This document shows positions 1-7,746 of a DNA stretch of 41,349 nucleotides, in pieces (positions within the stretch are counted from its first letter, which is position 1; each line of letters begins with the position of its first letter). The DNA comes from Variovorax sp. KK3 (GTDB lineage: Bacteria; Pseudomonadota; Gammaproteobacteria; Burkholderiales; Burkholderiaceae_C), in contig NZ_LYVO01000069.1 of NCBI RefSeq assembly GCF_001984055.1, forward strand, positions 1 to 41,349. Direction: 5' to 3'. The notes under the pieces are model-generated. The model was not told the DNA's origin. It was given only the letters and a program-made list of their open reading frames with translations, and searched no databases. The translations under genes and the position numbers were made by a program.

Positions 1-367
1 CCAGCAGGTTCTGGTGGCCTCGCGCGGCGACCGCAAGATCCAGTGGGTGCGCTTCGCGTCCAATGGCGACAGCGGCAGCGTGGTGCGCGAATTCCGCGAC
101 ACCCGGATGACCGACCCGATCGCCGTGGAAGACGCCGACAACTTCGCCAGCGACAACATGGTGCTCAGCGTGGCCGACTATGCCGGCAAGAAGGTCTCGA
201 ACTACCGCTATGGCGCGGTGGTCTTTGCCAACCGCGGCGGCCAGTGGGCCTGCCAGCCTCCCAATGGCTGCGCCGTGCAGGGCACGGCCGGCGTCAACGT
301 CGAGTTCGGCGGCAGCTATGCGGTGGAAGGCCGGCCCTTCCACGTCCGAACGTCCAACGTGCCCTGA
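1..367 (+). CDS. hypothetical protein, 3' end only (5' end outside window)
   Basis: An open frame enters the window at base 2 and ends at TGA 365-367, leaving about 121 C-terminal residues. Codon use is strongly GC-biased like the neighbours, so it is very likely a real gene. The visible part is soluble, rich in Gly, Asp, Ser and aromatic residues, with two cysteines close together (ACQPPNGCAV) that could form a disulfide. I do not recognise the family. The repeated alternating hydrophobic stretches suggest a beta-rich exported protein, but this is inference and no signal peptide can be checked because the start is missing. A strong hairpin follows the stop codon. Confidence 0.7.
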   Translation, partial: QQVLVASRGDRKIQWVRFASNGDSGSVVREFRDTRMTDPIAVEDADNFASDNMVLSVADYAGKKVSNYRYGAVVFANRGGQWACQPPNGCAVQGTAGVNVEFGGSYAVEGRPFHVRTSNVP

Positions 368-395
368 CGCTGCAAGGGCCTTCGACCCGACGACA

Positions 396-420
396 CACGG
401 CCCGCCTCACGCGGGCCGTG
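396..420. terminator. GC-rich hairpin between convergent genes
   Basis: A perfect 10-bp inverted repeat (CACGGCCCGC / GCGGGCCGTG) surrounds a 5-nt loop. It sits 28 bp after the stop of the upstream gene and just before the stop of the convergent flavin reductase, the usual place for a shared terminator. No clear U-tract follows on either strand, so intrinsic termination is likely but not certain. Confidence 0.5.
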
Positions 421-424
421 GCGT

Positions 425-1489
425 TCAGGGGAGGGTCTTGTCGGCCTCCGTCGTGAAAGCATCCGCGAAGAACTCCTCTTCGGGCAGGCCGCGCTTCGAC
501 ACGTAATCGCGCTTGGCCGAGTCGACCACCACCGGCGCACCGCAGGCATACACCTGGTAGCCCGACAGGTCGGCGATGTCCTCCATCACGGCCAGGTGCA
601 CGAAGCCCGTGCGGCCGCGCCAGTTGTCTTCGGGCACCGCGTTTGATACCACCGGCACGTAGCGCAGATTGCGCATCGCGGCCAAGGCGGAACGCACCCA
701 GTCGTCCATGTACAGGTCTTCCGGCCGCCGCCCGCCCCAATAGAGCGTGGCCGGCCGGTCGATGTTCTTGAACTGCATGTGCTCCAGCAGCGCCTTGATG
801 GGCGCGAAGCCCGTGCCCGACGCCAGCAGCACCATCGGCTTCTCGGAGTCGTCGCGCAGGAAGAAGCTGCCATAGGGCCCTTCGATGCGAAGGATCTCCT
901 TCTCCTTCATCGCGCCGAACACGTGGTCGGTGAACTTGCCGCCCGGCAGGTGCCGGATGTGCAGCTCGATGCCCGTGCCCGGCTCGCCCAGCGTGTGCGG
1001 CGCATTGGCCATCGAATAGCTGCGCCGCGTGCCGTCGCGCAGGATGAATTCGATGTACTGCCCGGCGTGGAACTGCAGCGGCTCGCCGGCCGGCAACTGC
1101 AGGCGCAGCATCACCACGTCGTGCGACTTGCGCGATATCGACTGCACCCGCACCGGCATCTTGCGGATCGGGAAGGCATTGGCGTCCGTCACTTGGCGCG
1201 ATTCGAGCACCACGTCGCTCTGGGGCTGCGCACAGCAGGTGAGCACGTAGCCAGCCTGTTCTTCTTCGGCGCTCAGCGCCTTGCTCTGGTGAAGTCGATG
1301 CGTCACCGCACCCGACAGCTTCTTGCACTTGCAGGAGCCGCATGCCCCGTCCTTGCAGCCGTAGGGCAGGCCGATGCCCTGGCGGATGCCCGCTGCGAGG
1401 ATGGTTTCGTCGGCATGTGCGGTGAAGCTGCGTCCGCTCGGCTCTACCGTGATGTGAAAGCCCGCCTCGTCCGGCGCTGCACTCGTCAT
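425..1489 (-). CDS. 2Fe-2S ferredoxin/FAD/NAD(P) reductase, electron-transfer flavoprotein
   Basis: 354-residue electron-transfer protein. Residues 10-95 are a plant-type 2Fe-2S ferredoxin domain with Cys45, Cys50, Cys53 and Cys85 as cluster ligands. Residues 110-215 are the FAD-binding barrel with RSYS at 156-159 and a GPYG loop. The rest is the NAD(P)-binding domain with LASGTGFAP and YACGAP motifs. The ATG at 1489 is preceded by GAAGAA; a much longer upstream frame runs antisense through the divergent gene and is not real. Close relatives are often labelled CDP-6-deoxy-delta-3,4-glucoseen reductase, but no deoxysugar genes lie nearby, so that name should be read only as family membership. 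More likely it passes electrons from NAD(P)H to an oxygenase or another acceptor coded elsewhere. Confidence 0.85.
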   Translation of the reverse strand: MTSAAPDEAGFHITVEPSGRSFTAHADETILAAGIRQGIGLPYGCKDGACGSCKCKKLSGAVTHRLHQSKALSAEEEQAGYVLTCCAQPQSDVVLESRQVTDANAFPIRKMPVRVQSISRKSHDVVMLRLQLPAGEPLQFHAGQYIEFILRDGTRRSYSMANAPHTLGEPGTGIELHIRHLPGGKFTDHVFGAMKEKEILRIEGPYGSFFLRDDSEKPMVLLASGTGFAPIKALLEHMQFKNIDRPATLYWGGRRPEDLYMDDWVRSALAAMRNLRYVPVVSNAVPEDNWRGRTGFVHLAVMEDIADLSGYQVYACGAPVVVDSAKRDYVSKRGLPEEEFFADAFTTEADKTLP

Positions 1490-1528
1490 GGGTATTCTTC
1501 GTGTCTCGTTCAGCAGAAGGAACCGATT

Positions 1529-2452
1529 TTGCCCGCATTCAACAGCCCGGCCGGCAGCAGGCCTACGCGCTTCCGCCGGCAACGGGTGCTCGTGGTCGGC
1601 TGCGGCGACGTGGGGCTGCGCGCCGCGCGCCTGTTGCGCGGCCGCGTGCGCCTGTTCGCGCTGACCTCCTCGCCGGACCGGGTGGCCGCCCTGCGCGAGG
1701 CCGGCCTCACGCCCATCGTGGCCGACCTCGACCGCCCCGGCTCGTTGCGCCGCCTGTCGGGCCTGGCCACCCGCGTGCTGCACCTCGCCCCACCACCGCG
1801 CGTCGAAGGCAGCGGCTGGTCGCGCGACGCACGCACCGTCGCCCTGGTGCGGGCCTTGCGCCTGCGCAGCCTGCCCGATGCGCTGGTCTACGGCTCCACC
1901 ACCGGCGTGTACGGCGATTGCGGCGGCGCGCGCATCGACGAGACGCGCACCGTGCGCCCCGACACCCCACGCGCCCACCGCCGCGTCGATGCCGAGCGGG
2001 CCGTGCGTTGGCTGGGCCGCGCCGGCGTGGCAACGCGCATCCTGCGAATTCCAGGCATCTACGCCCCCGACCGCGAAGGCGGCACGCCGCGCGAGCGGCT
2101 GCACAAGCGCACGCCGGTGCTGCATGCCGAAGACGACGTCTACACCAGCCACATCCACGCCGATGACCTGGCGCGTGCCTGCGTCGCGGCGCTCTGGCGC
2201 GGCGGCACGCAGCGCGTGTTCCACGCCAGCGACGACACCGAACTCAAGATCGGCGACTACATCGACCTCGCCGCCGACCTCTACGGCCTGCCGCGCCCGC
2301 CCCGCATCTCGCGCGCCGAGGCACGTGCGCAGCTGCCGTTGCTGCAGATGAGTTTCATGAGCGAGTCGCGGCGGCTGGACAATACGCGGCTCAAGCGCGA
2401 ACTCCGCTTGCGCCTGCGTCACCCGACCGTGGCCACGGGCCTCGTGCCCTGA
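1529..2452 (+). CDS. NAD(P)-binding SDR/epimerase-family protein, YeeZ-like
   Basis: About 307 residues of the extended short-chain dehydrogenase / nucleotide-sugar epimerase superfamily. The Rossmann start VLVVGCGDVGLRAARLL lies near residue 20, followed by a YGSTTGVYGD segment and a late HADD motif. The canonical YxxxK pair is not obvious; the region after TTGVYGD reads RAHRRVDAERA, so catalytic competence is doubtful. The start is taken as TTG 1529 because AGAAGGAA lies 6-7 nt upstream and no ATG or GTG in frame fits the 39-bp gap to the divergent reductase. Proteins of this type (E. coli YeeZ) have no settled function. The antiporter gene follows 26 bp later and may be cotranscribed. Confidence 0.8.
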   Translation: MPAFNSPAGSRPTRFRRQRVLVVGCGDVGLRAARLLRGRVRLFALTSSPDRVAALREAGLTPIVADLDRPGSLRRLSGLATRVLHLAPPPRVEGSGWSRDARTVALVRALRLRSLPDALVYGSTTGVYGDCGGARIDETRTVRPDTPRAHRRVDAERAVRWLGRAGVATRILRIPGIYAPDREGGTPRERLHKRTPVLHAEDDVYTSHIHADDLARACVAALWRGGTQRVFHASDDTELKIGDYIDLAADLYGLPRPPRISRAEARAQLPLLQMSFMSESRRLDNTRLKRELRLRLRHPTVATGLVP

Positions 2453-2478
2453 TCGAACGAACGAGTCAAAGGATCTTC

Positions 2479-3738
2479 ATGCCGGCAGCCCAGCTTTCCG
2501 TCTACTTCTTCCTGCAGGTCGCGGTGATCATTGCCGTGTGCCAGCTGGTCGGCCGGCTGGCGCAGCGCCTGGGCCAGCCGCAGGTGGTCGGCGAGATGAT
2601 CGCCGGCGTCATGCTCGGCCCTTCGTTGCTGGGCCTGTTCTTTCCCGAGTTGCAGCGCGCGTTGTTCCCCAAGGAAACGCTGGGCATGCTCTACGTGGGC
2701 GGGCAGCTGGGCGTCGGCATGTACATGTTCCTGGTCGGCACCGAGTTCCGCGCCGACCATTTCCGCCGCCGCTTCAAGAGCGCAGCCGCCGTGTCGCTGG
2801 CCGGCATCGTCGTGCCCTTCGTGCTGGCCTTCATGCTGGTGCCGTGGCTGCAGCACATCCCCGGCCTCTTCTCCGAGCGCGTGAAGCCGTTCGAGGCCTC
2901 GCTCTTTCTGGGTGCTGCGATCGCGATCACGGCCTTTCCCATGCTGGCGCGCATCATCCACGAGCGCGGCCTGGCCGGCACCTCGCTGGGCACACTGGCG
3001 TTGACGGCCGGCGCCGTCGACGACGCGGCCGCCTGGTGCATCCTGGCCGTGGTGCTCGCCAGCTTCGGCGGCTCCTGGGGCGGTGCCTACGCGGCCATCG
3101 GCGGCGGCGTGGCCTACGCGCTCTTCATGATCTTCATCGGCTCGCGCCTGCTGCGCCGCCTCGCGGCCCACGTGCGGCCCGAGGCGCCGCTCTCCGCGTC
3201 GGTGCTGGCCCTGGTGCTGGTGCTGTTCTGCCTGAGTGCCTTCGCCATGGACGCCATCGGCATCCACGCCGTCTTCGGCGGCTTCCTGCTCGGTGCGGGC
3301 CTGCCGCGCGGGCCGCTCACCGACAAGCTGCGCGAACAGCTGCAGCCCTTCGTGGTCATCTTCCTGCTGCCCATGTTCTTCACCTACTCGGGCCTGAACA
3401 CGCGGCTGGCCGTGCTCTTCGAGCCGGCCATCCTGATGGGCGCCGTCGCCATCCTGGCGGCATCGTTCTGCGGCAAGGGCATCGCCTGCTGGGCCGCGGC
3501 GCGCATGGCCGGCGAGCCGCAGCGCGATGCGATGGCCATCGGCGCGCTGATGAATGCGCGCGGGCTGATGGAGCTGATCATCATCAACATCGGCTTGCAC
3601 GCCGGCGTGATCCTGCCGGGCCTGTTCTCGATCCTGGTGATGATGGCGATCCTCACGACCTTGATGGCGACGCCCTTGTTCAACTGGGTCACGCGCGAGC
3701 GTCACGCCAAGAGCGCGGCGGCGAAGCTGCACGCTTAG
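2479..3738 (+). CDS. Kef-type (CPA2) cation:proton antiporter, membrane domain only
   Basis: 419-residue inner-membrane protein with about 12-13 hydrophobic helices. It shows the CPA2 signatures: an N-terminal GQPQVVGEMIAGVMLGPS segment and a mid-protein GAVDDAAAW containing the paired Asp residues expected at the ion site. Family role is exchange of K+ or Na+ for H+. It stops soon after the last helix, so it lacks the cytosolic TrkA-N/RCK nucleotide-binding domain that gates KefB and KefC. It may work ungated or with a separate partner. AAAGGA sits 5 nt before the ATG, supporting the start. The next 800 bp appear to be accessory DNA. Confidence 0.9.
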   Translation: MPAAQLSVYFFLQVAVIIAVCQLVGRLAQRLGQPQVVGEMIAGVMLGPSLLGLFFPELQRALFPKETLGMLYVGGQLGVGMYMFLVGTEFRADHFRRRFKSAAAVSLAGIVVPFVLAFMLVPWLQHIPGLFSERVKPFEASLFLGAAIAITAFPMLARIIHERGLAGTSLGTLALTAGAVDDAAAWCILAVVLASFGGSWGGAYAAIGGGVAYALFMIFIGSRLLRRLAAHVRPEAPLSASVLALVLVLFCLSAFAMDAIGIHAVFGGFLLGAGLPRGPLTDKLREQLQPFVVIFLLPMFFTYSGLNTRLAVLFEPAILMGAVAILAASFCGKGIACWAAARMAGEPQRDAMAIGALMNARGLMELIIINIGLHAGVILPGLFSILVMMAILTTLMATPLFNWVTRERHAKSAAAKLHA

Positions 3739-4538
3739 CGTTTCGCGCTTCGACTCGTGGCGTCGCGAGATTGCGCGGCACCGATCGCGCGACACCGTTA
3801 CTCGTCCCCAGGCTCGCTGAGCCGGCGCGAGCACTTCGCGCGATCCAAGACACCCGAGAAGAGTTTTATGAGCGACGAAAAGTTCACGCCCTTCTGCGTG
3901 CGCGTCACCGCGGCCCCCCTGAGCTCGAATGGCTGCAAGCAGGCAACCCGACCATTTCGAGAAGACTTCAACGCATGGACTCGGCCGACATCCAACGCCG
4001 GCACCGCCCAAACGTTCCGGCACAGAACCGCCATTCGATTCGATCGCCTGTCATCGGCGGTTGGAGTTCGCTGAACAGGATGCACGATCGCCTCCTCGGC
4101 ATCCTCGACCAAGCCAGCTTCGTCGCTTTGAGCCTCAAGCACACGCGGCCAAGCTGGTGTTGGGCACGTTCGGGCTGACCGACGCGAAGCTGGCACCTCA
4201 TGTCGCGGCCCTGCAGCTCAACCATTCGCTGCAGGCATTCGAGACACGCAAGCGCGATATCGAGGGCGAGAACTGGCATGCCTTGCAAGCGCTGACGAAG
4301 CGCAACCGCCTCACGCTGGCCCGTTCATAGCCGATGCGCGATGAGGCGAATGCGTTAACCGTCCCTCGAATCGATGGACCGATCGGCGCGCGCCGTTGCT
4401 GTGGAACGGCTGCCTCGCTGCGGGTGACAGAGCGCAGGGTCCGACGCATCACGCGCGCGCTGCGCACCAGAAAACGGTGGCGACCCCTCGCCGTGATGCA
4501 ACGCCCTGTTCTTTGATCCTGAATCCCCGGAGCAACCC
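3739..4538. other. 800-bp stretch without an intact recognisable gene
   Basis: Between the antiporter and the ankyrin gene no single frame gives a convincing protein. Protein-like pieces occur in different frames of the plus strand (see the pseudogene entry inside this stretch). The remaining bases, 3739-3867 and 4331-4538, show no hairpin terminator, no transposase remnant, and no promoter box I can defend. The composition is less GC-biased than the flanking genes, and with the ankyrin gene it looks like one acquired segment. Confidence 0.5.
3868..4330 (+). pseudogene. possible frameshifted remnant of a small unknown gene
   Basis: An ATG at 3868 preceded by GAAGAG opens a 68-residue frame that ends at about 4074. 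A second frame, around 4080-4140, reads as helical protein (MHDRLLGILDQASFVALSLK). A third frame, 4160-4330, continues with KLVLGTFGLTDAKLAPHVAA and ends at TAG 4328-4330. The sense-like parts change frame between about 4140 and 4160, suggesting a gene broken by at least one indel, or a sequencing error. I do not recognise the family. It precedes the ankyrin gene in the same direction and could be a decayed partner of it. Chance open frames in GC-rich DNA are the main alternative. Confidence 0.3.
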
Positions 4539-6224
4539 ATGTACTTCCCTCACACGATATCGAGGACCTCGCTACCGAGCCAGCAGCCGCTGCCGTACTC
4601 GAAAGACGACAACGACACCGAACAGCGCGCCATGATCGGCGATGTCCCCGCAGCGCAATCGACTTCGCTCGACCGGCCCTCCGATCTCGTTTCCCACGTT
4701 GTCTTTGGGATGGGGCCCCGCTTCCCCAACGGCAAAGCGATGCTCGATAGGTATCGCGAGGCCGCCGGAGGCCTGGAACTGCAGGTGCTCGGTGATGGCG
4801 TTCGAGGGCTGAAGCTCGACGACTTCCAAGAGATGGCGAAGAAAGTTCCTCCTGGCACGCCCGTCATCCTGCAGATACATGGGGAGATGCAAGAGATGAT
4901 GGGCCATGTGCTTGAAATGGACGAGCGCGGCAACAGGATTCCGACCGTAGAGGTGATGCGAGCCTGCGTGCAGGCGGGCTTCTCAAAGGTAACGTTGGTC
5001 GGTTGCTATGCCAGGCGCGCCACGGGGGAGCTCTGCCGGGATCCAGACTTGACAGGCCAGCCGGGCTTGAGCTTCAGGCTCGATGGGGGACGCAGGAAGT
5101 TCGCTCAAGGTGATGGTAGTTCGGCGATCGTGGAGCAGCTCAGCTACTACAGCGACTGCTATCGAAACGGCGAGGTGCCGACCGACGTCAAGGAGGTGCT
5201 GCATGCGCTGGTGCACACGTCCCACTGCTTGGCGATCATGCAGAGCCACGCGGATCCCTTGTCGGACGCGACGGTAGCCCATTTTCACAAGTGCAACCTC
5301 CAGGGGATCGATCGGCAGATCGTCATGTCGCGCATCGAAGGACTCGATGTTCACTACAGCTCTGGGCAGCGAGCGCACGATGTCGAGAGGCAGCTGAAGG
5401 ACGGACTGCTGAATGCCGTCGGCGAACCATTGGACGACGCGCAGGTGGCCAAGCTGCGCAACACGGCCCTGTTCAGGGCCGCCAGTGCCGGCAAGATTGA
5501 AGTCGTCGACCTGTTGCTCCAGGAGCGCGACGTCAACATCGACTTCCGCTCGGAGGACGGGCTGACGCCGCTTGCGGTCGCTGCGGCACGGGGACACTTC
5601 CAAGTCGTCAAGATGCTTTGCGAGGGACGCGCCAATCCCGACATTGCGGACGAATTGATGTGGACGCCCATCCATTTTGCCGGCCAAGACGGTCGACTCG
5701 ACATCGTCAAACATCTCGTCAATGCCGGCGCAGACATCAACCGGCAATGCGTCAGAGGCATCACGCCCTTGGCGCAGACGATCGGGGTCGGTTCGGTCGA
5801 AGTGGTGGGCTACCTCTTGGATCACGGCGCGAATGTGAATGTAGGGCTGAAGGACGGGACGATGCCGTTGTGGTTGGCCGTCGAGCGAGGGGACGTATCC
5901 ATCCTGAAAAGTCTTCTGAAAAAGCAGCCGGCGATCGACCTCGGGCATGCCGATGGTTCGACGCCGCTGTCGCTTGCCGCAAGGCGAGGCCGTGTCGATC
6001 TGGTGACGGTGCTGCTGGACGCGGGCGCCAATATCAATGAGCCCGACATGGCTGGTTGCACGCCACTTTTCAAGGCAGCAAGAAATGGTCACCTGGACGT
6101 CGTGAAACTGCTTCTGGAACGTAAGGCGGATCCCAACGTCGAGAGCGAGGGTGTGACTGCGGCCGAGATCGCGAAGATCCTTGGTTTCCAAGAGGTCGCC
6201 AACGTACTGCTGAACGCTTCTTAG
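4539..6224 (+). CDS. ankyrin-repeat protein with N-terminal caspase-like (clan CD) peptidase signature
   Basis: 561 residues. Residues 1-45 look disordered and polar. Residues 48-300 form a folded domain of no family I can name, but its spacing is suggestive. The hydrophobic strand VILQIHG ends in His114-Gly115, and the strand VTLVGCYA carries Gly155-Cys156 forty-two residues later. A hydrophobic block ending in HG, then one ending in (A/G/Q)C, is the diagnostic pattern of clan CD cysteine peptidases (caspases, gingipain, MARTX self-cleavage domain). Residues 305-561 are about eight ankyrin repeats with TPL, A..G and VV.LLL landmarks, a protein-binding solenoid. There is no signal peptide. 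GGAG lies upstream of the ATG. GC bias is weaker than in neighbours, suggesting transfer. It could be a secreted effector or an intracellular protease whose ankyrins choose targets; both are inference. Confidence 0.8.
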   Translation: MYFPHTISRTSLPSQQPLPYSKDDNDTEQRAMIGDVPAAQSTSLDRPSDLVSHVVFGMGPRFPNGKAMLDRYREAAGGLELQVLGDGVRGLKLDDFQEMAKKVPPGTPVILQIHGEMQEMMGHVLEMDERGNRIPTVEVMRACVQAGFSKVTLVGCYARRATGELCRDPDLTGQPGLSFRLDGGRRKFAQGDGSSAIVEQLSYYSDCYRNGEVPTDVKEVLHALVHTSHCLAIMQSHADPLSDATVAHFHKCNLQGIDRQIVMSRIEGLDVHYSSGQRAHDVERQLKDGLLNAVGEPLDDAQVAKLRNTALFRAASAGKIEVVDLLLQERDVNIDFRSEDGLTPLAVAAARGHFQVVKMLCEGRANPDIADELMWTPIHFAGQDGRLDIVKHLVNAGADINRQCVRGITPLAQTIGVGSVEVVGYLLDHGANVNVGLKDGTMPLWLAVERGDVSILKSLLKKQPAIDLGHADGSTPLSLAARRGRVDLVTVLLDAGANINEPDMAGCTPLFKAARNGHLDVVKLLLERKADPNVESEGVTAAEIAKILGFQEVANVLLNAS

Positions 6225-6317
6225 CCCGAGTGCGCCATCGACCGCAGCGCCTGCCCATCCGGGCAGTAGCCGCAGGCCATCCGGCTTTCGACAATGACAT
6301 CGAAACCAGGAGCCGAC

Positions 6318-7202
6318 ATGCCAGACACCCCTTCCAACTTCTCCCTCGACGCATGGTCCACCGCCGTGGCCGATGCGGTGAGTTCCGCTGCACCCGCCGT
6401 GGTCGCGATCCAGACCCGCCATGCACGCGCCAGCGGATTCGCATGGCGACCCGGCTGGATCGTGAGTTCCGACGAAGGCTTGCCCGAGGACGAAGACGCC
6501 GAGATCACGCTGCCGGGCGGCGCGACGCTGCCGGCCAAGGTGGCGGGGCGCGACCCCACCACCGACGTGCTGCTGTTGCGCTGCGAAGGCCTCGAGGCCG
6601 GGCAGGTCGAGTTCGACGCCACGCCGCTGCGTGCGGGTGAACTCGCGATCACGGTCGGCGCGCGCGAGGGGCTGCCGGTGGTGGCGAGCGGGCTGGTTTC
6701 GCTGGCCGGCCCGGCTTGGCGCAGCCTGCGTGGCGGCGACATCGATGCGCGCGTCGAACTGGACCTTCGCCTGCGCCTGGGCGCCGAAGGCGGGCTGGTG
6801 CTCAATGCGCGCAGCCGGCCGGTAGGCATGGCGACCTTCGGGCCGCGTCGGCGCGTGCTGCTGATTCCCGGCAGCACGGTGGAGCGCGTGGCGGCGCACC
6901 TGGTGGCGCACGGCCGCGTGGCGCGGGGCTATCTGGGCCTGAGCCTGCAGCCGGTGCGGGTGGACCCGCGCGGCGTGGGCGCGATGGTGATGGGCGTGGC
7001 CGCACAAGGGCCCGGCGACGCGGCCGGCTTCCGGCAGGGTGACGTCATCGTCGCGGTCGACGGACAGCCGATTCGCAGCGTGCCGCTGCTGCTGCGGCGG
7101 CTGGGGCCGGCGAGCGTCGGCGCGGTGCTCGCGTTCACGCTGCAGCGAGCGGGCGAATCGCTGGAGGTGACGCTCACCGTCGGTGAAAGGCCGGCGGATT
7201 GA
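6318..7202 (+). CDS. HtrA/S1C-like protein with PDZ domain, catalytic residues missing
   Basis: 294 residues with the fold order of DegP/HtrA proteases: a trypsin-like domain at about 15-185 and a PDZ domain at about 190-285 (RGYLGLSLQPV, DAAGFRQGDVIVAVDGQPI). The triad is broken. Where HtrA has TNxHV the sequence is IVSSDEGL (49-55), without His. The expected GNSGG is GAEGG (155-159), with Glu157 replacing the nucleophilic Ser. Only the Asp motif DPTTDVLLLR (Asp83) remains. No signal peptide or membrane anchor is visible, unlike typical DegP/DegS, so it may be cytosolic. The start at 6318 follows AGGAG by 5 nt; an earlier in-frame ATG at 6294 has weaker support. It probably binds peptides rather than cutting them. 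A LuxR-type regulator follows 26 bp downstream. Confidence 0.85.
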   Translation: MPDTPSNFSLDAWSTAVADAVSSAAPAVVAIQTRHARASGFAWRPGWIVSSDEGLPEDEDAEITLPGGATLPAKVAGRDPTTDVLLLRCEGLEAGQVEFDATPLRAGELAITVGAREGLPVVASGLVSLAGPAWRSLRGGDIDARVELDLRLRLGAEGGLVLNARSRPVGMATFGPRRRVLLIPGSTVERVAAHLVAHGRVARGYLGLSLQPVRVDPRGVGAMVMGVAAQGPGDAAGFRQGDVIVAVDGQPIRSVPLLLRRLGPASVGAVLAFTLQRAGESLEVTLTVGERPAD

Positions 7203-7228
7203 CCGCTGCCGCGGCCCACAATGGCGCA

Positions 7229-7591
7229 ATGAAGCCGATCGTGATCGCGCTCGAGTTCGACGATGCGGCGCTGTCGCAGCGTCTGGCCGCTGCCTTGGCC
7301 ACGGTGCCCGACATCCGCATCGCCGATCGCGGTGAAGCGGCCGACCTGGCCGTGGTGCTGCCGGAGGCGGCGCAGCGTGGCGACCCTGCGGACTCGACGC
7401 TGACGCCGCGCGAGCTGGAGGTGCTGGCGCTCGTTGCCGAAGGCGCGTCGAACAAGCTCATCGCGCGCCGGCTCGGCATCTCGATGCACACCGCGAAGTT
7501 TCACGTCGGGTCGCTCATCGACAAGCTCGATGCAACGGGCCGCACCGATGCGGTGGCGCATGCCGCGCGCTTGGGTGTGCTGAATCTTTGA
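7229..7591 (+). CDS. LuxR-type HTH regulator with truncated receiver
   Basis: 120 residues. Residues 57-117 are a complete LuxR/FixJ DNA-binding domain (LTPRELEVLALVAEG, then IARRLGISMHTAKFHVGSL). Residues 1-45 read like the first strands of a receiver domain (PIVIALEFDDAALSQRLAAA, ADLAVVLPEA) but end where the phosphoacceptor Asp would stand. Here the strand ends in Pro-Glu, and the last half of a normal receiver is absent. It therefore cannot be a standard phosphorylated response regulator. The short spacing after the HtrA-like gene suggests one operon, and regulation by binding to that protein is a reasonable guess. The ATG at 7229 gives the best start; an earlier TTG overlaps the preceding stop codon. 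Confidence 0.8.
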   Translation: MKPIVIALEFDDAALSQRLAAALATVPDIRIADRGEAADLAVVLPEAAQRGDPADSTLTPRELEVLALVAEGASNKLIARRLGISMHTAKFHVGSLIDKLDATGRTDAVAHAARLGVLNL

Positions 7592-7593
7592 GT

Positions 7594-7716
7594 TCAGCCT
7601 TGCCGCAGCGGGCAGAAGGGTCGTCCCTCGACGACGGCCCATACGCAAGCCCGAATGCAGGCGATGGCAAGGTGCGCATCGGGCGCGCACGGCACGGTCT
7701 TCATGACGATGAACAT
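7594..7716 (-). CDS. micro-gene, 40-residue Cys-containing peptide
   Basis: A 40-residue frame starts at ATG 7716 and ends at TGA 7594-7596, two bases from the stop of the convergent LuxR-type gene. GGGAGA lies about 6 nt before the ATG. The product begins MFIVMKTVPCAPDAHLAIAC and has four cysteines (10, 20, 24, 35), a moderately hydrophobic middle and a basic tail. It follows the 51-residue micro-gene by 30 bp in the same direction, each with its own ribosome-binding site, which argues for a two-gene unit. I do not recognise it. It is too short for codon bias to prove coding. Confidence 0.4.
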   Translation of the reverse strand: MFIVMKTVPCAPDAHLAIACIRACVWAVVEGRPFCPLRQG

Positions 7717-7746
7717 GATGTTTCTCCCGTGGGAGGTGCGCCGTCG

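Noticed and set aside
1490..2422. An N-terminal extension of about 310 residues for the flavin reductase.
   Set aside because: It runs antisense through the SDR gene, is low-complexity Ala/Arg/Gly sequence, and the reductase has a good start at 1489.
3739..4538. Search for a plant-inducible (hrp-type) TTCG-N-TTCG promoter box upstream of the ankyrin gene to support a type III effector.
   Set aside because: Several TTCG words occur but none at the required spacing before the start, so there is no direct evidence for type III control.
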